A stretch of DNA of 64,000 nt from Streptomyces sp. NBC_01314 (GTDB lineage Bacteria; Actinomycetota; Actinomycetes; Streptomycetales; Streptomycetaceae), in NCBI RefSeq assembly GCF_041435215.1, contig NZ_CP108394.1, positions 3,782,001 through 3,846,000 on the forward strand, in the 5' to 3' direction. The position numbers and the translations under genes are program-made. The notes under the pieces are model-generated. The model was not told the origin of the DNA, did no database searches, and was given only the letters and a program-made list of their open reading frames with translations. Of this stretch, positions 7,123 to 14,360 are shown in pieces (positions within the stretch are counted from its first letter, which is position 1; each line of letters starts with the position of its first letter).

Positions 7123-8466
7123 ATGGGTACGGCCACCGTTGATCATCGGTGTGTGAAGACAAACGATCATGCGGTGGCCGCAGGTCACAGCGTAGACCCT
7201 GCCCGTTGGCAGGAGGCGTTCGAGGGCCTGATGAGCCAGATTGCAGGCCGGTTCAGTCGGGTCGAACCGCGGCGTCGGGTCCGGCAGTTGGTGCTCGGAA
7301 TGCTCTCGGATCTGCCGCGCAAGAACTGCTGGAGCATGGCCGAGTGGGCCGGGGAATCCACCCCGGACGGCATGCAGCACTTGCTCGGGCGGGCCAAGTG
7401 GGACGCCGACCAGGTCCGCGACGACCTGCGCGGCTATGTCCTGGAGCATCTGGCAGACGACCAAGCGGTTCTGGTGGTCGACGAGACCGGGGACGTGAAG
7501 AAGGGCACCAGCACGGTCGGCGTCCAGCGCCAATACACGGGCACCGCTGGCCGGATCGAGAACGCGCAGGTCGCTGTCTACATGGTCTACGCAGGTCAGC
7601 GCGGGCATGCGGCCGTGGACCGGGAACTCTACATTCCGCGCTCCTGGACCTCGGATCCTGACCGGTGCCGCGCCGCAGGGCTGAGAGAAGAGACGCGCTT
7701 CGCCACCAAGCCGGAGCTCGCGGCCCGCATGGTCACTCGGTTTCTGGACGCCGGCCACCGTGCCACCTGGGTTGCGGGCGACGAGGTCTACGGCGGCGAC
7801 CCGAAACTGCGAACCGCGCTGGAGGTGCGCGGCATCAGCTACGTGCTCGCGGTGGCGTGCTCACACGGCGTCACCACCGGTGCCAGGAAGTTCCGTGCGG
7901 ACAGCCTCGCCAAGAAGGTGCCCAAGCGGGCTTGGCAGAAGCTGTCCGCCGGGGCCGGGGCAAAGGGCCACCGCTTCTACGACTGGGCCGTTATTGATCT
8001 CACCGATGCCGGACCCGGCAGTCGCCAACTCCTGATCCGCCGCAACCGCAGTACCGGCGAAGTCGCCTACTACCGCTGCTACTCGCCCGAACCGGTTCCC
8101 CTGACCACGCTGGTGCAAGTCGCTGGGTCCAGGTGGCGAGTCGAGGAGTTCTTCCAGGCCGGAAAGGGCCTGGCCGCCCTGGACGAGCACCAGGTCCGCC
8201 GCTACGCATCCTGGTCCCGCTGGGTCACCCTCGCCATGCTCGCGCATGCCTTCCTGGCCGTCGTCCGCGCGGACGAACACGCCCGCAGCCCCACACCGGA
8301 CGGCCTCATACAGCTCACCTGCAACGAGATCCAGCGCCTGTTCATTACGCTCGTCGTCCGGCCCGCCCCCGACATCGCCCATCGGCTCAGCTGGTCCGAC
8401 TGGCGCCGCCGCCATCAGGCCCGATCCCGGACCAGCCACTACCAGCGCCGATCCGTTCCGGCATGA
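7123..8466 (+). CDS. IS701 family DDE transposase
   Basis: Protein of 447 residues from ATG 7123; a GTG at 7093 within the terminal repeat region is less likely and a later GTG start is possible. The DDE acidic triad is visible: VVDETGDVKKG, then WVAGDEVYGGDPKLR, then RWRVEEFFQAGKG. The N-terminal RKNCWSMAEWAGESTPDGMQ and QRQYTGTAGRIENAQ segments are those of Streptomyces IS701 transposases. It cuts and pastes the element using the terminal repeats. The frame is intact, so the IS may still be active. Confidence 0.95.
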   Translation: MGTATVDHRCVKTNDHAVAAGHSVDPARWQEAFEGLMSQIAGRFSRVEPRRRVRQLVLGMLSDLPRKNCWSMAEWAGESTPDGMQHLLGRAKWDADQVRDDLRGYVLEHLADDQAVLVVDETGDVKKGTSTVGVQRQYTGTAGRIENAQVAVYMVYAGQRGHAAVDRELYIPRSWTSDPDRCRAAGLREETRFATKPELAARMVTRFLDAGHRATWVAGDEVYGGDPKLRTALEVRGISYVLAVACSHGVTTGARKFRADSLAKKVPKRAWQKLSAGAGAKGHRFYDWAVIDLTDAGPGSRQLLIRRNRSTGEVAYYRCYSPEPVPLTTLVQVAGSRWRVEEFFQAGKGLAALDEHQVRRYASWSRWVTLAMLAHAFLAVVRADEHARSPTPDGLIQLTCNEIQRLFITLVVRPAPDIAHRLSWSDWRRRHQARSRTSHYQRRSVPA

Positions 8467-8535
8467 AGGGCAGGACCTGCGGCAGAGACGCGGCGGGGTT
8501 GGCAGCGATGACTGCCGTTCCTAGGCTCGGCTGCC

Positions 8536-9207
8536 ATGACGGTTCTGATCACCGTGTGGGGAGCATCTCCCGGAGTGGGCAAGTCGACGCTTTGCGCCGG
8601 CCTGTCCCGATGGCTTGCCGATGCGGGACTGCGGGTGGACCACTTCCGCGAGGAAGAGATCTTGACCAGGCCGCAGTTTGCCCCGGTGGCTGAGGAGTTC
8701 AAGGCGACCGGCGCCGTCGACCTGGGGACGTTGATCGCAACAACTGCCGAGTTCGTTGACGCGGTTCTGGCGACCGGCGATGACGTGGTGATCGCGGACG
8801 CCCTGATGCCGTTCGTGCCGACGCTGCTGGCCATGGGGCACGGCGAAGAGACGATCGATGCATTCATGACTGAGCTCACAGAGGTGCTCGCGCCGCTCTG
8901 CCCGGTCATGGTCTTTCTCGATGGGAACGCCGAAGCTGCATTGTCCCGAGCCGCCAGGAGAGAAGGGGAGCAGTGGCTGGACTGGTATGTCGAGAAGCTC
9001 GCCCGCTCCGAGGTAAGCCCTCCAGTGGCTGACGTCGCGTCGGCGGTGAAGTACCTGCTGCGCGAGCGTGCGGTGACGCTCGACACCGTCGGCCGGAAGA
9101 ACTGGGGACTCGTTGTGATCGAACCAGCCGATGGACTGCCGCCTGATGACGTGCTGCGGGTCGCGCAGCGGGGCTTAAGGCCGTGGTTGGGCAGGCCCGC
9201 ACCCTGA
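8536..9207 (+). CDS. P-loop NTPase, passenger gene inside the IS
   Basis: Protein of 223 residues. It begins with a beta strand and Walker A motif, GASPGVGKST (residues 9-18), and later has VVIADALMP as a likely Walker B region and FLDGNAEAAL. The overall layout resembles small nucleoside-kinase or dethiobiotin-synthetase-like P-loop proteins, but I cannot place it in a named family. It lies 69 bp after the transposase on the same strand and inside the right terminal repeat, so it moves with the IS. It could aid target choice or benefit the host; this is conjecture. Confidence 0.8.
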   Translation: MTVLITVWGASPGVGKSTLCAGLSRWLADAGLRVDHFREEEILTRPQFAPVAEEFKATGAVDLGTLIATTAEFVDAVLATGDDVVIADALMPFVPTLLAMGHGEETIDAFMTELTEVLAPLCPVMVFLDGNAEAALSRAARREGEQWLDWYVEKLARSEVSPPVADVASAVKYLLRERAVTLDTVGRKNWGLVVIEPADGLPPDDVLRVAQRGLRPWLGRPAP

Positions 9208-9259
9208 GTAGGACGGGCCTGGCAATGCGTAACTGCCGCACGCCGCCACGCCCGTAACG

Positions 9260-9275
9260 ATCTACGGCTGGAGTA
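9260..9275 (-). repeat. Right terminal inverted repeat of the IS
   Basis: Exact reverse complement of 7076-7091, followed by CTAG at 9276-9279. Confidence 0.9.
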
Positions 9276-9453
9276 CTAGCGGACCCCCCCGGACGACACT
9301 TCGTCACACCGCCGACGAAACCCGAACCGAAGTGCGATACCAAGCTCGCCTCTAGACACAGCCGCCGACGGCACCGCAGGGAGGGGCGCACACCCCCAGG
9401 AGTGCCGAACGGCCCGCCGCCGGGGGTTACCGACAACGGGCCGTGAACGGCGC

Positions 9454-10851
9454 TCACACGGGCGCCTGGTCGAGTAGGCCGCTTTCCACGAGGGCGATGC
9501 CCTGTAGTTCGGCTTCCGCCCAGCCTTCCGGCCCCCACTCGACTCTCAGCCGCTCCGCCTCCTGCTTCGGCCACAGGGTCACCCGCAGGTGTAGGTCAGC
9601 GAGCAAGCGGCTACGCGACTCCGGCGAAGCCTCCCATGCATCCGCCATGGTCCGGCCGGTGGGAACTTGGATCTCCCGCACCTCCGGGTCATGAGCGGCC
9701 CGCAGAGCGGCGTAGGCGGCTTCTAGCTCTGCTTCCATCTCGCTCAGTGTCGCCAGCATCAGCGGCCCGGCGGTGGCCATGCGTTCCCCCAGCCGGCGAG
9801 CTTGCTCCTGAGCAGCGATCATCTCGTCGGAAAGATCGTTCCCACCTTCCAGGCGCACTACGTGCTCAGCGAACTTCCCCCAGGTACGCAGGAATTCGGC
9901 CTCCACCCGCTGATCCAACGTCTCTGCGTAGATCGTCACGTGGCCAGCCTTACAGCGGTACAGCGGGATGCCCTTATCGCTGGTTCCGCCATTGAGCCTG
10001 CCCGCGCAGCGATAGCAGAACGCCAGACCAGCAACCAGGGGAGTCGCCCGGCGTGGTGCACGGTCGGTGCCGGTGGCCAGCGCGAGTAGACGTTCCCGGA
10101 CGGCTTTTGCTTCGGCGGCAGTCAGGATCGGGTCGGCGAACTGAACCGGCGTGACGCCATCGGCAGACAGCACCAGGGCGCCTTTGTGGGCACGGTGGCC
10201 CCGGAGCGTCGGCGACTTCAGGAGTCTGCGCCACTGGGGTTCAGACAAGCCGACCATGCGGGCGGTTCCCGCTACCGTGCCATCGCTGATCAGCTTGGCC
10301 ACTGCAGCGCGGATGAGCTCGGCCTGCGCATCGTCGACGGCGAGATAGGCCGCACCATCCCGCCGGGTGATCTGGTAACCGAACGGCGCTCTCCCGCTGG
10401 ACCACCGCCCCTGTGTCCGGCGCGTCTCGTGCCCTTCGCTGATACGGGCAGCGATCATGCTGCGTTCCCACTCAGCGAGGGCAGCGAGGACGTTCCCCAC
10501 CATGCGGCCAGTCGGTGTGCTGGTGTCGATCGTGTTGTCTGTGGTCGCGATCTTGACCCCATAGGCTTCCGCCCACGCCACCAGCCGCAGGAACTCGCTC
10601 ATGCTGCGGGCGTAACGGTCCAGCTTCCATGCGATCACCACATCAGGCCTTGCCACCATCAGCGCCGACATGCCCCTGCGCTGCTCCAGCGGCTTGGCTC
10701 CGCTGACGCCTGCATCTATGTACTCGATGGCTTCGGCCGGGTCGTGCCCATGGGCGGTAAGCCACTGATGGGCCGCAGCGCGCTGGGTCTCGGTTGAAGC
10801 ACTGTCGTCGCTCTCGCGGGACAGTCGCAGGTAGATCGCCGTGGTGGCCAT
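9454..10851 (-). CDS. int: Large serine recombinase (integrase) of the integrative element
   Basis: Protein of 465 residues from ATG 10851. It has a resolvase-type catalytic domain (AIYLRLSRESDDSAS, nucleophile Ser11; WKLDRYARSMSE), a recombinase domain (PFGYQITRRD), a zinc ribbon (CYRCAGRLNGG...YRCKAGH) and a C-terminal coiled coil. This is the architecture of phiC31-type integrases, which join attP to attB without host factors. A TGGAG site lies 3 bp before the ATG. The start codon touches the attP arm TGTACTC. After integration the gene lies in line behind the DUF3817 gene and the truncated thiamine-binding frame, so the host operon could drive it. An upstream in-frame start at 10971 lies in host DNA and is an artefact of the junction. 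Confidence 0.95.
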   Translation of the reverse strand: MATTAIYLRLSRESDDSASTETQRAAAHQWLTAHGHDPAEAIEYIDAGVSGAKPLEQRRGMSALMVARPDVVIAWKLDRYARSMSEFLRLVAWAEAYGVKIATTDNTIDTSTPTGRMVGNVLAALAEWERSMIAARISEGHETRRTQGRWSSGRAPFGYQITRRDGAAYLAVDDAQAELIRAAVAKLISDGTVAGTARMVGLSEPQWRRLLKSPTLRGHRAHKGALVLSADGVTPVQFADPILTAAEAKAVRERLLALATGTDRAPRRATPLVAGLAFCYRCAGRLNGGTSDKGIPLYRCKAGHVTIYAETLDQRVEAEFLRTWGKFAEHVVRLEGGNDLSDEMIAAQEQARRLGERMATAGPLMLATLSEMEAELEAAYAALRAAHDPEVREIQVPTGRTMADAWEASPESRSRLLADLHLRVTLWPKQEAERLRVEWGPEGWAEAELQGIALVESGLLDQAPV

Positions 10852-10877
10852 GTACTCCAGGCTACCCGCGTTTGCCC
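10851..10877. other. Right attachment junction with attP half-site
   Basis: TGTACTC at 10851-10857, 16 bp, then the GCCC core at 10874-10877, beyond which host gene sequence begins. The arm is the mirror image of that at 3984-3990, with identical 16-bp spacing. Confidence 0.8.
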
Positions 10878-11008
10878 TCGATCGAGGTGAACATGACATC
10901 GGTACGGTTCGGCAGGCCCGATGCGCGGACGACCCGTACGGCGTCGGCGACGTGCTCCGCCACGTCCTCACCGACGCCGAGCGGGGTCACGGAGAAGGCG
11001 ACGATCAC
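10862..11008 (-). pseudogene. N-terminal half of the split MTH1187-type thiamine-binding protein
   Basis: GTG start at 11008 overlaps the TGA of the DUF3817 gene (GTGA), so the two were translationally coupled. It reads [20 protein letters not shown], then [16 protein letters not shown], after which three element-encoded residues and a TAG follow. The 48-residue product lacks the second half of the fold and is unlikely to work. Its other half is at 3805-3967. Confidence 0.85.
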
Positions 11009-11370
11009 GCTTTCACGGCCCCTTCGTCCTCGTCGCGGGCGCGGGAGCGGGACGCGAGCGCCGCCCCGACCGCGTTCTCGGCCTCGCGGCGGAGCTTGCG
11101 GTCGGCGAAGAAGCCGCCGGTGGGCAGGACGGAGAGGGCGAAGTAGAGCGCGGCGGTCTTCGGGGACCACTTCGTGCGGTTCCAGGCGTCGGCCCAGAAG
11201 ACCAGGTACAGGATGAAGAGGGTGGCGTGGACCCAGCCCATCACCGGCACCGCGTTGAAGTCCGTGGTGCGCTTGAGCACCGAGCAGACGAGCAGCAGCA
11301 GGAAGGAGACGGCCTCGGGGGCGGAGACGAGGCGCAGGCGGCGGAGGGCGGAGGCGGTCTTTATGTCCAC
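11005..11370 (-). CDS. DUF3817 family membrane protein
   Basis: Protein of 121 residues with three hydrophobic segments (about 17-35, 43-63 and 72-88), a [15 protein letters not shown] motif and [12 protein letters not shown], as in the DUF3817 gene at 2584. The C-terminal 25 residues are charged. It overlaps the thiamine-binding protein start by 4 bp, which suggests that the pair worked together, perhaps at the membrane. With the downstream partner split, this is now the last intact gene of its operon. Confidence 0.87.
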   Translation of the reverse strand: MDIKTASALRRLRLVSAPEAVSFLLLLVCSVLKRTTDFNAVPVMGWVHATLFILYLVFWADAWNRTKWSPKTAALYFALSVLPTGGFFADRKLRREAENAVGAALASRSRARDEDEGAVKA

Positions 11371-11555
11371 TGGTCACCTTCGGTGAGGTCGGCGGGGAGA
11401 GTCGTCGCGTCGCTTGGCGATCCTTGTGAACGGAAGCACAAGCGACGTCCATTCTGGCATCCGTCAACCTCCCGATGGCCCTAGGGGTCCCTTCGGGGAC
11501 GAGATCCCCCTCAAGTACCTGTCCTGTCCCCCCTTTGGCCGGTTACCGTCACCCC

Positions 11556-12194
11556 GTGGCAATGTTCCGACTTCAAGGCAGCAAAGTGCTGGCCGTCGAC
11601 ATGACCGGGAACGCCGTCAAGGCGAAGAACGGCTCGATGGTCGCCTACGACGGTCAGATGTCGTTCAAGAAGCTGAGCGGCGGCGGTGAGGGTCTGCGCG
11701 GGATGGTGACGCGGCGCCTCACGGGTGAACAGATGACGTTGATGGAGGTGACCGGGCAAGGGACCTGCTGGTTCGCGGACCGGGCGTCCGAGATCAACCT
11801 TGTGAATCTTCAGGGGGACAAGCTGTACGTGGAGTCGAGCAATCTGCTCGCGACGGACTCCGGACTGCGCACGGGCACGAGTTTCACGGGGCTGCGCGGC
11901 GCCTCGCAGGGCAACGGCCTGTTCACCACGACCATCGAGGGCCACGGCCAGGCGGCGATCATGTCCGACGGCCCGGCGGTGGTGCTGAGGGTGAGCCGCC
12001 AGTACCCGCTGACGGTGGACCCGGGGGCGTACATCGCGCACCAGGGCAACCTCCAGCAGTCCTTCCAGTCCGGTGTGACATTCCGCACACTCATGGGCGA
12101 GGGCGGCGGCGAGGCCTTCCAGATCCGCTTCGAGGGCGACGGACTCGTCTATGTCCAGCCCAGCGAGCGCAACACGGTGGCGGGAGACGTGTGA
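11556..12194 (+). CDS. AIM24 family protein, first of three
   Basis: About 212 residues beginning (V)AMFRLQGSKVLAVDMTGN, from GTG 11556 or ATG 11562. No ribosome binding site is evident, so the message may be leaderless. The fold is the all-beta AIM24/TRAP-like domain: SMVAYDGQMSFKK, GTCWFADRASEINLVNLQGD, LYVESSNLLA, GLFTTTIEGHGQ and VDPGAYIAHQGN. AIM24 proteins in bacteria have no settled function; the yeast member acts in mitochondrial inner-membrane organisation. The next gene starts 1 bp after its stop. Confidence 0.88.
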   Translation: MAMFRLQGSKVLAVDMTGNAVKAKNGSMVAYDGQMSFKKLSGGGEGLRGMVTRRLTGEQMTLMEVTGQGTCWFADRASEINLVNLQGDKLYVESSNLLATDSGLRTGTSFTGLRGASQGNGLFTTTIEGHGQAAIMSDGPAVVLRVSRQYPLTVDPGAYIAHQGNLQQSFQSGVTFRTLMGEGGGEAFQIRFEGDGLVYVQPSERNTVAGDV

Positions 12195-12195
12195 C

Positions 12196-12846
12196 ATGGC
12201 CTTCCGTGAGATCAACTCGAAGATGATCGAGGCGACCGTGATGCCGGGCCAGCGGCTGTTCAGCCAGCGCGGCGCGATGCTCGCCTACAAGGGTGAGGTG
12301 TCCTTCACCCCCAACGTGCAGGGCGGTCAGGGCGGTATCGCGTCGATGATCGGCCGCCGGGTGGCGGGCGAGGCGACGCCGCTGATGACGGTCGAGGGCA
12401 GCGGCACGGTGCTGTTCGGGCACGGTGGTCACCACATCCAGGTGATCGGCCTGACCGGCGAGACCCTCTACGTCGAGGCCGACCGCCTGCTGGCCTTCGA
12501 CGGCACCCTTCAGCAGGGCACGATGTTCATGGGCTCGCAGGGCGGCGTCATGGGCATGGTCCGGGGCCAGGTGACCGGCCAGGGCCTGTTCACCACCACC
12601 CTCAAGGGGCACGGGGCGGTCGCGGTCATGGCGCACGGCGGGGTCATCGAGGTCCCGATCACCCCCCAGCGCCCGGTCCACGTGGACCCGCAGGCGTACG
12701 TGGCGCACCACGGCGACGTACGCAACAAGCTGTCCACCGCGCTCGGCTGGCGCGACATGGTGGGCCGGGGCTCCGGTGAGGCGTTCCAGCTGGAGCTGAG
12801 CGGCAGTGGTGCGGTGTACGTCCAGGCCTCGGAGGAGAAGCTGTGA
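12196..12846 (+). CDS. AIM24 family protein, second of three
   Basis: Protein of 216 residues from ATG 12196, with the same block order as its neighbour: GAMLAYKGEVSF, GSGTVLFG, LYVEADRLLAFDG, GLFTTTLKGHG, VHVDPQAYVAHHGD and GEAFQLELSGSGAVYVQ. It shares its last bases with the start of the third gene (GTGA overlap), so the three are cotranslated. They may form a mixed beta-barrel oligomer; this is inference. Confidence 0.88.
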   Translation: MAFREINSKMIEATVMPGQRLFSQRGAMLAYKGEVSFTPNVQGGQGGIASMIGRRVAGEATPLMTVEGSGTVLFGHGGHHIQVIGLTGETLYVEADRLLAFDGTLQQGTMFMGSQGGVMGMVRGQVTGQGLFTTTLKGHGAVAVMAHGGVIEVPITPQRPVHVDPQAYVAHHGDVRNKLSTALGWRDMVGRGSGEAFQLELSGSGAVYVQASEEKL

Positions 12847-13646
12847 GCATGTACGGGGCTCCGGGCGCCGGCCCGACCGTCCACGACCCGATGACGCTGC
12901 CGTCCGACGACAACGTCAACAACTACACCTTCTGCGTGGAGCTCAAGGGGAGCCAGTGGTTCCTGCAGAAGGGCAAGATGATCGCCTACTACGGCCAGAT
13001 GGAGTTCAACGGCATCGGACACGGCCGTTTCGGCGGTCTCGTCCGTACGTCTTTTCATTCGCCTCTGCACGCGAGCGACTGGGTCGTCGCCGAGGGCTCC
13101 GGCAAGATGCTCCTCGCCGACCGGGCCTTCGACGTCAATTCGTACGACCTCGAAGACGGCAACCTGACCATTCGCTCGGGCAACCTCCTCGCTTTTCAGC
13201 CAACTCTCGCGCTGAAGCAGTCGATCGTCCCGGGCTTCCTGACCCTGATCGGCACGGGCAAGTTCGTGGCGGCCTCCAACGGCCCGGTGGTGTTCATGGA
13301 ACCCCCCATCCGGGTCGACCCCCAGGCGCTGGTCGGGTGGGCCGACTGCCCCTCCCCGTGCCACCACTACGACCACGGTTACATGGCGGGCCTCATGGGC
13401 GGCCTACGTGCGATGACGGGCATCGGCGGCGCCTCCGGTGAGGAGCACCAGTTCGAGTTCGTCGGGGCGGGCACGGTCCTGCTCCAGTCGTCCGAAACCC
13501 TGATGGCGGAGCAGGCCACGGGCATGGTCCCGCACGAGCCGGGCGTACCCGGCGGCGGCGGGGTACCCGGTGCGCACGGACAGCCGGCGGGGGCACCGCG
13601 CCTTCCCGGACAGCTGGGGGACCTCCAGCGTCGCTTCGGGCTGTGA
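12843..13646 (+). CDS. AIM24 family protein, third of three, with Gly/Pro-rich tail
   Basis: Protein of 267 residues from GTG 12843. It diverges most of the three. It has a 25-residue N-terminal extension, two conserved blocks (GKMIAYYGQMEFNG, IRSGNLLAFQ) and a motif CPSPCHHYDHGYM rich in Cys and His that the others lack and that might bind metal. The last 45 residues are a Gly/Pro linker ending in a short basic helix. It ends just before a terminator hairpin, closing the operon. Confidence 0.86.
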   Translation: MSMYGAPGAGPTVHDPMTLPSDDNVNNYTFCVELKGSQWFLQKGKMIAYYGQMEFNGIGHGRFGGLVRTSFHSPLHASDWVVAEGSGKMLLADRAFDVNSYDLEDGNLTIRSGNLLAFQPTLALKQSIVPGFLTLIGTGKFVAASNGPVVFMEPPIRVDPQALVGWADCPSPCHHYDHGYMAGLMGGLRAMTGIGGASGEEHQFEFVGAGTVLLQSSETLMAEQATGMVPHEPGVPGGGGVPGAHGQPAGAPRLPGQLGDLQRRFGL

Positions 13647-13657
13647 GCGGTAGTCTG

Positions 13658-13697
13658 CGGAGTGTGACATCGAACGTGTGCGCGTTGTCGCACTCCG
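13658..13697 (+). terminator. Hairpin after the AIM24 operon
   Basis: CGGAGTGTGAC pairs with GTCGCACTCCG (one G-U) over an 18-base loop, 12 bp after the stop codon. Confidence 0.55.
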
Positions 13698-13782
13698 ACC
13701 CGTAACACCCGACCTGTCCTTACGAGCGGCCACACCGAACCCTCACTAGTTCGCCTTTCAACCTTTTAGGTAGACTTCATTC

Positions 13783-14259
13783 ATGGAGACCGAAACGGCC
13801 ACGCGCTGGCTGAACGATGCGGAGCAGTGCGCCTGGCGCACCCATCTGGACGTCAACAGACTGCTGACGCACCAGCTCGAAAGGGACCTGCAGCCATTCG
13901 GCCTGACAATGAACGACTACGAGATCCTGGTGAACCTCTCCGAGTCGGAGGGCCGGCGGATGCGGATGAGCGACCTCGCCGCCGCCACCCTTCAGTCCAA
14001 GAGCCGCCTCTCCCACCAGGTCACGCGTATGGAGAACGCGGACCTGGTGCGCCGGGAGAACTGCGAGTCGGACCGGCGCGGGCTGTTCGCCGTACTGACG
14101 GAGCACGGCATGGAGATGATGCAGCGGGTGGCGCCGCATCATGTCGCCTCCGTGCGGCGGCACTTCATCGATCTGCTGCCGGAGGAGGCGCTGGAGGAGC
14201 TGCACAGGTCGCTGGCGCCGATCGCGGGACACCTCCGGAGCCACCGCGGTAAGCCGTAG
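13783..14259 (+). CDS. absC: MarR family regulator, AbsC-like
   Basis: Protein of 158 residues with a MarR winged helix: MRMSDLAAATLQSKSRLSHQ as helix-turn-helix and CESDRRGLFAVLTEHG as the wing. Its length and position, between the AIM24 genes and a two-component system, match AbsC (SCO5405 as I recall), a zinc-responsive pleiotropic regulator of antibiotic production and zinc uptake in S. coelicolor. The upstream sequence is AT-rich (TTTTAGGTAGACTTCATTC up to the ATG) and lacks a ribosome binding site, so leaderless translation is possible. The name rests on synteny and recall. Confidence 0.85.
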   Translation: METETATRWLNDAEQCAWRTHLDVNRLLTHQLERDLQPFGLTMNDYEILVNLSESEGRRMRMSDLAAATLQSKSRLSHQVTRMENADLVRRENCESDRRGLFAVLTEHGMEMMQRVAPHHVASVRRHFIDLLPEEALEELHRSLAPIAGHLRSHRGKP

Positions 14260-14332
14260 CGCTCCGCTCCGGTTGACCGTTTGAGCGTCGGGGGACTGCA
14301 GGGCGTTTTGTGGCCGCGGGTTGACCGTGGCT

Positions 14333-14360
14333 GGTCGCGCAGTTCCCCGCGCCCCTCAAA
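14333..14360 (-). repeat. GC-rich interspersed repeat, copy 2, overlapping a stop codon
   Basis: Minus-strand copy with TTTGA followed by the GGGGCGCGGGGAACTGCGCG core, as at 605. The TGA is the stop of the sensor kinase gene. Confidence 0.8.

Larger units (their letters stand above)
7072..9279 (+). mobile_element. IS701-type insertion sequence with a passenger gene
   Basis: Unit of 2.2 kb bounded by perfect 16-bp terminal inverted repeats, TACTCCAGCCGTAGAT (7076-7091 and 9260-9275), and flanked by CTAG on both sides. CTAG fits the YTAR 4-bp target duplication of the IS701 family. It holds the transposase and a second same-strand gene for a P-loop NTPase, making it longer than a typical single-gene IS701 element. 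It has inserted between the HNH and integrase genes of the integrative element. Confidence 0.9.
3964..10877. mobile_element. 6.9-kb serine-integrase integrative element inserted in a thiamine-binding protein gene
   Basis: The ends are defined by the two halves of the split gene. The 4-bp GCCC shared by both junctions (3964-3967 and 10874-10877) marks the crossover region, giving an element of about 6910 bp. Cargo in order: small resolvase, SAM methyltransferase, HNH protein, an IS701-type IS with a passenger NTPase, and the integrase next to the right junction. No capsid, terminase, conjugation or replication gene is visible. It is therefore not a complete prophage or ICE as it stands; it may be a degraded or satellite-like element, or mobilised in trans. 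Local GC content is lower than in the flanks. Confidence 0.88.

Noticed and set aside
3968..10873. Intact prophage or ICE
   Set aside because: No capsid, tail, terminase, conjugation or replication genes are present, so it is described only as an integrative element.
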